Below are positions 24,684-31,587 of a stretch of DNA of 64,000 nucleotides, piece after piece. Both the position numbers and the translations under genes were made by a program. Position 1 is the first letter of the stretch; each line of letters starts with the position of its first letter. The notes beneath the pieces were generated by a model. It saw only the letters and a program-made list of their open reading frames with translations, made no database searches and was not told where the DNA came from. Source of the DNA: Flaviramulus sp. BrNp1-15 (GTDB lineage Bacteria; Bacteroidota; Bacteroidia; Flavobacteriales; Flavobacteriaceae); contig NZ_CP092099.1 of assembly GCF_022259695.1 (NCBI RefSeq), forward strand, positions 2,874,001-2,938,000, in the 5' to 3' direction.

Positions 24684-25682
24684 ATGGAGGAATGGTTTAA
24701 ATTAAGCGAGAACGATAGAAGAATTGTGATAAATCAAGTAAGTACTAAAACTGGATTGCTTCCAGTCGCTGTTGAAAAAGATTTATGGGTAATGATAGCT
24801 TTACAAGCTATATTTTCAACAGAAGTCGCTGAACATATAGTATTCAAAGGAGGAACATCTCTAAGTAAAGCTTGGGGAATAATAGAAAGGTTTTCAGAAG
24901 ACATTGATTTGGCTATTGACAGAGCTTTTTTTGGTTTTAACGGTGAATTAAGTAGAACTCAGGTTAAGAATCTAAGAAAAGCATCCTGTAAGTATGTCGA
25001 CGAAAAATTTCATTTACTTCTAAAAGAAGCTCTTTTAAAAAATGGAGTGAAAGAATTTGAGTTAAGTGTTACAGAATTTGAAGAATCTGACACAGACCCA
25101 TTAGCGATAGAATTAAGATATAATTCAATAGTTGAGCAACAAGAATATCTTCAACCAAGAATATTAATTGAAATTAGTTCAAGGTCACTTATTGAACCAT
25201 ACGAAAATAGAAAGTTATCATCTCTTATAAGTGAAAGCTATCCAAAAGAAAACTTCATTGACCAACCAATAAATGTACCAACCGTACTTCCAACAAGAAC
25301 TTTAATAGAAAAGATGTTCTTATTACATGAAGAATTTCAAAAACCAAAGGATAGAAAAATTAGAAGTGAAAGAATGACGAGACACCTTTATGACATTTCA
25401 CGACTCATGGAAACAGAATATTTAGAAAAAGCAATTACTAACAAAGAATTGTATGATACCATTATAAAACACAGAAATAAATTGACAAAAATTTCTTGGG
25501 TGGATTATGATAATCACAGATATAGCACTTTAAACTTTATTCCGCCAAAAGAAATAATAGATGATTACAAAAAAGATTACGAAGCGATGAAAGAAAGTAT
25601 GTTCTATGGGGAAACTGATTCGTTTGAGAATCTAATAAAAAAGTTAAAGGAATTGAACGATAGGATTAATGGTTTAGAGTAA
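24684..25682 (+). CDS. Cassette 12: AbiEii/AbiGii-family nucleotidyltransferase toxin
   Basis: The 332-residue protein has the AbiEii signature: HIVFKGGTSLSKAWG (GGTSLSK, residues about 57-63) followed by RFSEDIDLAID with the catalytic acidic pair, as in MenT/AbiEii nucleotidyltransferases. The C-terminal half includes RMTRHLYDISRLME. Known members inhibit growth, some by modifying tRNA 3' ends. That is of interest because cassette 1 has a tRNA-like element, but no direct link is shown. The gene forms a two-gene operon with the antitoxin. Confidence 0.85.
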   Translation: MEEWFKLSENDRRIVINQVSTKTGLLPVAVEKDLWVMIALQAIFSTEVAEHIVFKGGTSLSKAWGIIERFSEDIDLAIDRAFFGFNGELSRTQVKNLRKASCKYVDEKFHLLLKEALLKNGVKEFELSVTEFEESDTDPLAIELRYNSIVEQQEYLQPRILIEISSRSLIEPYENRKLSSLISESYPKENFIDQPINVPTVLPTRTLIEKMFLLHEEFQKPKDRKIRSERMTRHLYDISRLMETEYLEKAITNKELYDTIIKHRNKLTKISWVDYDNHRYSTLNFIPPKEIIDDYKKDYEAMKESMFYGETDSFENLIKKLKELNDRINGLE

Positions 25683-25685
25683 AAC

Positions 25686-25815
25686 TATCCCTAACAACGT
25701 ATATAAAAAATAGCTATTTAAAGTCTGAAGCAAAGATATATTATATAAATTTAACATCAAGCATAAACCGAAAAGTTAGTGCATGAAATTCCGCTACTTT
25801 TCATATACAAAACCG
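25686..25815 (+). repeat. attC-like site 12
   Basis: The left box TATCCCTAAC (25686-25695) is the exact reverse complement of the cassette start (23766-23775). The interior is more diverged (AT-rich) but keeps GTATAT...ATATAC and ends AAAACCG|TT. Confidence 0.88.
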
Positions 25816-25837
25816 TTAGGTACAATTTTGACAAAAA

Positions 25838-26671
25838 ATGAAAATAAAGCACACATTAATCTTTTTAGCATTAACTACTCTTTCTTACGGACAAGAAACC
25901 GCTAATTTTGACAGAAGTTTTCACTATAGAACTGACGATTCAAAAAGCGAAAACAAAAGAGAATATATTGTAACAGACAGTTTAATTGAAATTAAAGATT
26001 ATAACAAAAATGGATTGTTTAGAACTGGTAAATTTTATGGTTTTAATGACTTAAAAAACCTTGATGAATTCATTTGGTTCAACTCAAATAGACAATATGA
26101 CAAAAGTCCTAATTTAATAATCAAAGATAGAAAAGGAACTGTAAAATACTTTAATAAAGAGGGTGAATCAACTTCTAAACAACTTTTTATTGAGGATAAA
26201 ACCAAACATATACAACTTTGGAATAACAACAAACCATACCTAACAAACGGGACAGGAAAATATCAATGTAATTCAGACAAGAAAAATGAAAAGTTAGTAA
26301 GAATTTTTAAAGATTCAATAGAAATTGATGGATATATTATTAGAGAATTAAAAAAAGACACCATATACTATAAAACTGACACAAAAGCTTATCCTAAAAA
26401 TGGACTTAAGCCTTTTTATAGAGAATTGGCGAAAAACATACAATATCCTGGTTTTGCAAAATTACTTGGAATTGATAAAAGAATAACTGTAGAATTTGTA
26501 GTGGATGAAAATGGAAAGCTGACAGATTTTGAGCCTTTAAACAACAGAAGTTTAAGTTTTGAGAAAAAGGCAATAAAGAAATTAGAAAAAATGCCTAAAT
26601 GGATTCCTGCCACTCTTAACGGAAAAAATGTAAAGACCAGATTTAGAATACCGTTGACATTTAAACATTAA
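25838..26671 (+). CDS. Cassette 13: secreted protein with TonB C-terminal-like domain
   Basis: The 277-residue protein has a signal peptide ending LSYGQ. The middle part has the look of a MORN-like/antitoxin-like repeat region (TDSLIEIKDYNKNGLFRTGKF in parts). The last 85 residues (KRITVEFVVDENGKLTDFE, EKKAIKKLEKMPKWIPA, VKTRFRIPLTF) are a TonB_C domain, here without the usual membrane anchor. The domain pairing resembles the C-terminus of the cassette 7 protein. Function unknown. Confidence 0.75.
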   Translation: MKIKHTLIFLALTTLSYGQETANFDRSFHYRTDDSKSENKREYIVTDSLIEIKDYNKNGLFRTGKFYGFNDLKNLDEFIWFNSNRQYDKSPNLIIKDRKGTVKYFNKEGESTSKQLFIEDKTKHIQLWNNNKPYLTNGTGKYQCNSDKKNEKLVRIFKDSIEIDGYIIRELKKDTIYYKTDTKAYPKNGLKPFYRELAKNIQYPGFAKLLGIDKRITVEFVVDENGKLTDFEPLNNRSLSFEKKAIKKLEKMPKWIPATLNGKNVKTRFRIPLTFKH

Positions 26672-26676
26672 AAAAC

Positions 26677-26806
26677 TGTACCTAACAATGGCTATAATTC
26701 ATTGCTACTGATTTTCCTACGGAAAATCCTCGCAATTTTACTATCTTGGTTTCTTAATCGGAAAATCCTCGCGGATTTTCACGCAACGAAACCATAGCCG
26801 AGACCG
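26677..26806 (+). repeat. attC-like site 13
   Basis: The left box TGTACCTAAC (26677-26686) is the exact reverse complement of the cassette start (25815-25824). Outer stem GGCTAT...ATAGCC and several TTTTCC/GGAAAA elements. It ends GAGACCG|TT. Confidence 0.9.
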
Positions 26807-27099
26807 TTAGCGCCCATTCTCACAAAGCGCACTAAAGTCAAAAAAATCACAAAAAAGTGGTTTAAAAATAGTGCTTAAAATCAAACTCAACTGACTTCTC
26901 TCCTGCTCTAAACTTCTGACTTTTGCCAATCTAAACGCAATTATTAAAAACGACTAATCTTCTGCACGGCAAATCTATATCTGTATAAAAGAAAAAAAGC
27001 TACGCTAAATATCGCAAACGCAACTGTTGCGAAAAAAGAAAAATTAGTCACGGCATATGTTTGCGATTTAAAAATACAAATTGTAAGAAAAAAGTAAAC
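26807..27099 (+). other. Cassette 14 body: cassette without a recognisable gene
   Basis: This cassette (26807-27229) has about 290 bp before its attC and no reading frame of more than a few dozen codons on either strand. It holds a GCAACTGTTGC hairpin near 27020 and two similar CACGGCA words. The first junction and the attC left box are complementary over 8 bp (GTTAGCGC / GCGCTAAC). It may code for an RNA or carry a promoter, or it may be a decayed cassette. Confidence 0.6.
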
Positions 27100-27229
27100 G
27101 TGCGCTAACAATATGTATAAAAAATGCTTACTTTAGTTCTTAATCAAATGGTAATTGCTCGTTTGCTTGCTTCCGATTTTCCTTCGGAAAATCGCCGCTC
27201 TCAAACTCGCACTTTCCATACATTTACCG
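27100..27229 (+). repeat. attC-like site 14
   Basis: The left box GTGCGCTAAC (27100-27109) pairs with the cassette start over eight bases. It contains a GATTTTCCTTCGGAAAATC hairpin and ends TTTACCG|TT. The GTATA element is shifted by two bases compared with the other sites. Confidence 0.85.
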
Positions 27230-27262
27230 TTAGCTGCAAGCTGAAAAAATGAACGATAAAAA

Positions 27263-27775
27263 ATGAAAATCAGAAAAGTAAATATTCAAGATATTGAAGA
27301 ACTAAAAGAAATCGGAAAACTGACTTTTGCTGAAACTTTTTCCTCGGAAAACAGCGAGGAGAATATGAAAGAATATTTGGAAAACGGATTTTCAACGGAA
27401 AAACTGACTACGGAACTGACGGACCAAAACGCTGAATTTTACTTTGCGGAACTTGACGGAAAAACAATCGGATATTTAAAAGTAAACGTTGGAGAATCTC
27501 AAACCGAAATTAAAGACAAAAACGCACTCGAAATTGAACGGATTTACGTGCTAAAAGAATTTCACGGAAAAAAAGTCGGACAAATATTATATGACAAAGC
27601 CATTGAATTGGCAAGAGAAAAAAATGTGGAATATGTTTGGTTGGGAGTTTGGGAACAAAACCCAAGAGCAATCCGATTTTATGAAAAAAATGGATTTAAA
27701 GAGTTTGACAAACACGTTTTCAAACTTGGAAACGATGAACAAACCGACATTATGATGAAACTAAAAATAGAATAA
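27263..27775 (+). CDS. Cassette 15: GNAT-family N-acetyltransferase
   Basis: The 170-residue protein has the GNAT fold: MKIRKVNIQDIEELKEI at the start, the beta4 segment ALEIERIYVLKEFHGKKVGQIL with the acetyl-CoA loop (pattern [RQ]xxGx[GQ]x, here HGKKVGQ), and a C-terminal ENPRAIRFYEKNGF-like motif (QNPRAIRFYEKNGF). The substrate is unknown; GNAT enzymes are frequent cargo of gene cassettes. The start at 27263 gives the usual N-terminus. Confidence 0.88.
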   Translation: MKIRKVNIQDIEELKEIGKLTFAETFSSENSEENMKEYLENGFSTEKLTTELTDQNAEFYFAELDGKTIGYLKVNVGESQTEIKDKNALEIERIYVLKEFHGKKVGQILYDKAIELAREKNVEYVWLGVWEQNPRAIRFYEKNGFKEFDKHVFKLGNDEQTDIMMKLKIE

Positions 27776-27780
27776 AGCCA

Positions 27781-27907
27781 GCAGCTAACAATGTATATAA
27801 AAAATAGGCGAAACAGTAATAAAATCAAGAGTTCTGGCTCGTATCAAAGTTTGTGCTTAACTGAAAGTTTGGTGCTTCGAAATCGCCTACTTTTCATATA
27901 CTAACCG
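27781..27907 (+). repeat. attC-like site 15
   Basis: The left box GCAGCTAAC (27781-27789) is the exact reverse complement of the cassette start (27229-27237). Same stem family as sites 1 and 7. It ends TAACCG|TT. Confidence 0.9.
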
Positions 27908-27936
27908 TTGTAAGTAATTTAAACCCAACACAGAAT

Positions 27937-28413
27937 TTGATACAATTAAAAATAAATGGTGGATTTAATGACGGATTAAAAGTCTATTCTGGAAACGATT
28001 TAATATTGTTTTCGGATGTAAATAAAAAATGGTTTAAACCTGACTTGATTAATATTTATGACGGACAAAAATCGCTGATAATGTCAATCAAGCACATCAG
28101 TCAGATTTTCAAAACCGAATTCAAAATAATTGACCAAACATTTGACCTTAAAAATAGTATTCAGACTTTAAATAAAGGAACGATTGAATTAATCAATGGC
28201 GAAATTTTTGATTTTAAAAAAAGTAGAACCTCATTAATTACCAATCCTTACCTAAAAATATTTCATAAGAACGCAGAAATTGGAATACTAAATAACAAGA
28301 AAATAGGATTTGAATTGAACTATGACCTTTCTATAGAAAATGAATATGAAAACTATTTAAATTATATTTTGATTTATATTCTTGTAACTGAATCTAATAA
28401 AGATTATGAATAA
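27937..28413 (+). CDS. Cassette 16: hypothetical protein
   Basis: A TTG start at 27937, 29 bp inside the cassette, gives 158 residues. No in-frame ATG lies nearby. The protein is rich in Asn, Lys and Ile with a beta-rich pattern (IYDGQKSLIMSI, TLNKGTIELINGEIFDF), no signal peptide and no recognised family. Confidence 0.6.
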   Translation: MIQLKINGGFNDGLKVYSGNDLILFSDVNKKWFKPDLINIYDGQKSLIMSIKHISQIFKTEFKIIDQTFDLKNSIQTLNKGTIELINGEIFDFKKSRTSLITNPYLKIFHKNAEIGILNNKKIGFELNYDLSIENEYENYLNYILIYILVTESNKDYE

Positions 28414-28420
28414 AAAAAAC

Positions 28421-28552
28421 TACTTACAACATTGTATAAAAATAATGCGTAAGTTTATTCCTTAATCTAAAGTTAGTGCTTGTTTGCTTGCATCTGATTT
28501 TCCTTCGGAAAATCCTCGCACTCAAACTACGCACTATTCTTATACGTAACCG
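28421..28552 (+). repeat. attC-like site 16
   Basis: The left box TACTTACAAC (28421-28430) is the exact reverse complement of the cassette start (27907-27916). It has the UUCG-capped apical hairpin and ends GTAACCG|TT. Confidence 0.9.
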
Positions 28553-28570
28553 TTGTGTGTAATTTGAGAA

Positions 28571-28966
28571 ATGAGACAAACGATAACTAAATCTGACAAA
28601 AACTTAAAAATCTTAAACAAGCTAATTGTAAACGGATTTTACTCTGGTTATATCGGACCAGAAAAGTTTGAGCTTATTCGGAATCATTTTCCAAATAACC
28701 ATCGATTAATCGGACTTTTGAATAACGCAGGAAATTACGATTTAAAATTTGACTTTAAATCACCGCTGAATATCTTCTCAAAAATTTTACTCGGACTCGG
28801 ACTTCTGATTTCAATAATTTCGCTGATTAAAGGAAATTGGATTTTGCCGATTGTGTTTGTTGTTTTCGGACTGATTATGTTTGCGGGTTTTAAACTAAAA
28901 GAAAAAAAAGAAATAAATATTTTCACGGATAAACTATTGGAATTCCACAAAACGGAATTTGACTGA
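28571..28966 (+). CDS. Cassette 17: small membrane protein (duplicate copy 2)
   Basis: The 131-residue product is identical to that of 23230-23625: a polar N-terminal half and two membrane helices (about 70-90, 93-112). Its function is not recognised. It is the last intact gene of the array. Confidence 0.75.
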   Translation: MRQTITKSDKNLKILNKLIVNGFYSGYIGPEKFELIRNHFPNNHRLIGLLNNAGNYDLKFDFKSPLNIFSKILLGLGLLISIISLIKGNWILPIVFVVFGLIMFAGFKLKEKKEINIFTDKLLEFHKTEFD

Positions 28967-28976
28967 AATAAAAAAC

Positions 28977-29107
28977 TACACACAACACAGTATATAAAAA
29001 ATTGCTGTTTTGTGCTTAATCAATATTAGTTGCTTTGTTTGCTAGCTTCTGATTTTCCTTCGGAAAATCCTCGCACACAAACACGCAACTTTCCATATAC
29101 ATAACCG
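28977..29107 (+). repeat. attC-like site 17
   Basis: The left box TACACACAAC (28977-28986) matches this cassette's start (28552-28561). The site is identical to site 11 and ends ATAACCG|TT, leading into a truncated cassette. Confidence 0.92.
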
Positions 29108-29358
29108 TTAGCTTCAATATGTGAGCAAGTTTACACTACAGAAAAAAGCCTGGTTTATTTTTCGATTTTTTTTAGAATTTTAAGGTAGAAAATTCAGAAA
29201 AACTCTCGTGCTGAATTATTGTCACGTTTTATTTACTAACTTATTGACCAAACCACGCAACGAAATCATACACAAAACCGTTACCCAATATTTGAAAACT
29301 GACGAGATAAATGAACATTAATTACATTTCATTAGTAATCGGATTACTAACTCATTAA
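29108..29358 (+). pseudogene. Decayed distal end of the array (two truncated cassettes)
   Basis: A cassette start TTAGCTTCAATATG at 29108 has no matching left box. Only the right half of an attC is present (about 29225-29280, CACGCAACG...ATACACAAAACCG|TT). The next start (29281) leads to a 15-codon frame beginning MNINYISLVIG (29311-29358) that looks like the head of a lost gene. Deletions have removed the rest. Confidence 0.6.
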
Positions 29359-29630
29359 TACCAATTATTAAAATAAAAAAACAGCTCTATTAAAATGTAA
29401 TTTAGTCTTGTATAGTAGTAGGTACAACACTATAACTTATTTTCTTTTTTTGTAAAAACCTTTTTTTATTTTATTTGATTTTAAACTAAACTGATTTTTT
29501 GTATCAGATCATTTTGGCATTTTAAAAAAAAAGTAACTTAGAAAAAACCAAATGATGGTCTCAAAATGGTCACAAAATCCAATAAAAAAACCCTAAAACA
29601 TTGATTTAAAATGCATTAAGGTTTAAATTG
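29359..29630. other. AT-rich spacer between array and tRNA-Arg
   Basis: No gene is seen. A weak hairpin around 29592-29622 (AAACCCT / AAGGTTT side arms) lies downstream of the tRNA on the minus strand and may end its transcript. Confidence 0.5.
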
Positions 29631-29704
29631 TGACCACGGCAGGATTCAAACCTGCAACCTCTTGAGCCGTAATCAAGTGCGCTATTCAGTTGCGCCACGT
29701 GGCC
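29631..29704 (-). tRNA. tRNA-Arg (anticodon ACG)
   Basis: The 74-nt gene folds as a normal cloverleaf: acceptor GGCCACG / CGTGGTC, anticodon stem CTTGA / TCAAG with loop TTACGGC, and T-arm GCAGG TTTGAAT CCTGC. CCA is not encoded. It lies about 270 bp beyond the end of the cassette array and points towards it. Confidence 0.95.
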
Positions 29705-29869
29705 TTTTTAAGTGGGTGCAAATATAGTATTTTTATTAAAACTTAACCAAAATTATTCTTAAATTTATATTATAAATATAATTCACCTTCTCTAATCTAA
29801 AAAACATAAATTACCTTGTTGATTGTTATACAGAAAAAGTTATTTATTTTAAACTGATTTCTTACTAAA

Positions 29870-30661
29870 GTGGACACGATACAAATATTAGGATATATTG
29901 GAGCTCTTATTGTTGGCTTAGTCCTAGGTCTTATAGGTGGTGGTGGTTCTATTCTTACTGTGCCTTTACTTGTATATCTTTTAGGGTATAACCCTGTTAT
30001 TGCAACTGCATATTCCCTATTTGTTGTTGGTACATCATCTATGGTAGGTACCTACCAAAAATATAAAAAGGGATTAGTTGATTTTAAAACTGGATTAGCT
30101 TTCTCATTTCCATCGTTTATAGCTGTTTATTTGTCTAGAAGGTATTTAGTACCTGGAATTCCTGATACCATTATTAGTTTTGGAAATTATCAACTTACCA
30201 AAGAAATGGGCATAATGATATTTTTTGCAATCATTATGCTTATAGCTTCGTTTTCCATGATTAAAAAAAATAAAAATGAAGATGCTATTGAAAAAAGCCA
30301 ACCTTATTATAAAACGTTTATTCAAGGTCTTGCTATAGGAACTATTACTGGCATTATTGGTGCTGGAGGCGGTTTCTTATATGTACCCGCACTTGTAATT
30401 TGGGCAAATATACCAATGAAAAAAGCTGTAGGTACCTCATTAGTAATTGTAACTATAAACTCGCTTATAGGTTTTATAGGAGACGTTCAAACTTTATATA
30501 TAGAATGGGTTTTTCTGCTAGTATTTACTCTAATTTCAATAATAGGAATCATTCTAGGTGTGTTTTTATCAAAATTTGTAAGTGGTGATAAACTTAAAAA
30601 GAGCTTCGGTGTTTTTATTTTACTAATGGCTATTTATATTATTTACAAAGAATTAAAATAA
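29870..30661 (+). CDS. TauE/SafE-family membrane permease (YfcA-like)
   Basis: The 263-residue protein starts at GTG 29870. It has about eight hydrophobic helices and the duplicated Gly-rich motifs of the family: GLIGGGGSILTVPLLVY near the N-terminus and GIIGAGGGFLYVPALV in the second half. Members move sulfite, organosulfonates or related anions. Two small metal- or sulfur-related genes follow. Confidence 0.9.
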   Translation: MDTIQILGYIGALIVGLVLGLIGGGGSILTVPLLVYLLGYNPVIATAYSLFVVGTSSMVGTYQKYKKGLVDFKTGLAFSFPSFIAVYLSRRYLVPGIPDTIISFGNYQLTKEMGIMIFFAIIMLIASFSMIKKNKNEDAIEKSQPYYKTFIQGLAIGTITGIIGAGGGFLYVPALVIWANIPMKKAVGTSLVIVTINSLIGFIGDVQTLYIEWVFLLVFTLISIIGIILGVFLSKFVSGDKLKKSFGVFILLMAIYIIYKELK

Positions 30662-30803
30662 TATTTACTAACTTTATGTGTACTTAGTTACATAGCAAAA
30701 CTTTAATATTTTGTATTTTTGATATAATCTTTTTTTAAAAGATTTACACCTGTTTTTGCATTACATTTTGTAGAATAAAAAACAACAACTTAATTTTTTA
30801 ATT

Positions 30804-31010
30804 ATGAAGAAAAACATGGGAACCACAGACAAAGCTATTAGAATATTAATAGCAATTGGTATAGCTTTGTTATACTTTTTTGATGTTATCGAGGGAACAC
30901 TAGCCTATGTATTAATGGCTGTAGCTATAATATTATTATTAACTAGTTTTATAAGCTTTTGCCCGTTATACAAACCTTTTGGGATTTCAACCTGTAAAAT
31001 AAAACAATGA
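30804..31010 (+). CDS. DUF2892-type small inner-membrane protein
   Basis: The 68-residue protein has two membrane helices and the family motifs MGTTDKAIRILIA at the start and FCPLYKPFGISTC at the end. Such proteins often accompany rhodanese, TauE or metal-resistance genes. The stop overlaps the next start (ATGA), so the two are translationally coupled. Confidence 0.88.
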   Translation: MKKNMGTTDKAIRILIAIGIALLYFFDVIEGTLAYVLMAVAIILLLTSFISFCPLYKPFGISTCKIKQ

Positions 31011-31276
31011 CAACAATACTAGAAATACAGAATTTAAAATGTAATGGATGTGCAAACACAATCATTAATAAACTTAATAATTTAGACAATATTCATGAAG
31101 TCTCAGTTGATAATGAAACCAATACTGTTTCATTTAACTATAGCAATGATGAACAACTAGAATTAGTTAAGAAAACATTAGTTAATATTGGGTATCCTGT
31201 AGTTGGAGATAAAAATGCTATAACAACTAAAGCCAAATCTTTTGTTAGTTGTGCAATAGGTAGAATGAATAATTAA
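31007..31276 (+). CDS. Heavy-metal-associated (HMA) domain protein
   Basis: The 89-residue protein is a ferredoxin-like metal-binding domain with the metal-binding loop KCNGCANT (CxxC at about 14-17). It resembles copper chaperones of the CopZ/Atx1 type. A C-terminal extension holds one more Cys (SFVSCAIG). It overlaps the DUF2892 gene by 4 bp. Confidence 0.88.
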   Translation: MTTILEIQNLKCNGCANTIINKLNNLDNIHEVSVDNETNTVSFNYSNDEQLELVKKTLVNIGYPVVGDKNAITTKAKSFVSCAIGRMNN

Positions 31277-31279
31277 TTT

Positions 31280-31555
31280 TTAAACTATTTCGGCACTTAA
31301 ACCAGCTTCAAGAAGCATTGTGCATCTTGGTTTTAAATCGTCGTACAAGCCTGTTTTAACAGTGCATTTTCCTTTATAATGTACAATTAAAGAACATTGT
31401 TCTGCTTGTTCTGCTGTATGATCGCAGGCATAGATAAGTGTTTCAATAACGTGGTCGAAGGTATTAACATCGTCATTAAACAAAACAATTTCATTTTGTG
31501 TTAATACTTCTTCTTGTAATAATAATTCTTCTGATGCTTTTTCTTTAGTACTCAT
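31280..31555 (-). CDS. clpS: ATP-dependent Clp protease adaptor ClpS
   Basis: The 91-residue protein has the ClpS core LFNDDVNTFDHVIETL and CDHTAEQAEQCSLIVHYKGKCTVKTG (in parts), which bind N-degron substrates and deliver them to ClpA/ClpC. It lies behind prmA, the usual gene order in Flavobacteria. Confidence 0.93.
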   Translation of the reverse strand: MSTKEKASEELLLQEEVLTQNEIVLFNDDVNTFDHVIETLIYACDHTAEQAEQCSLIVHYKGKCTVKTGLYDDLKPRCTMLLEAGLSAEIV

Positions 31556-31587
31556 TTTCTAGCAATCTTTGAGGATTAATCATAGTA

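Larger units (their letters stand above)
28553..29107 (+). repeat. Cassette 17, second copy of the duplicated 555-bp cassette
   Basis: Identical by reading to 23212-23766, with the same length and the same boundaries, but between different neighbours. Confidence 0.92.
12557..29358 (+). mobile_element. Integron-like cassette array with tyrosine recombinase
   Basis: A recombinase gene is followed by an attI-like site, 17 complete cassettes (13733-29107) and the debris of two more (29108-29358). Cassette boundaries (first base of each) are 13733, 14995, 15682, 16511, 17796, 18306, 19033, 20932, 21638, 22390, 23212, 23767, 25816, 26807, 27230, 27908 and 28553. All junctions read CCG|TT, except the first, which reads ACG|TT. 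All genes point the same way. Each cassette has a 127-132 bp attC-like palindrome at its 3' end, whose left box is the reverse complement of the same cassette's own first bases. This is the hallmark of integron gene cassettes. Confidence 0.9.

Noticed and set aside
14868..29107. Repeats as a CRISPR array or as IS/MITE copies
   Set aside because: The units are 127-132 bp palindromes separated by whole genes, not short repeats with uniform spacers. They have no target-site duplications, and their outer arms differ per cassette in a self-complementary way.
29631..29704. tRNA-Arg as the attachment site of an integrative element covering the array
   Set aside because: No direct repeat of the tRNA end was found at the other side near 12500, and the array structure is explained by cassette recombination.
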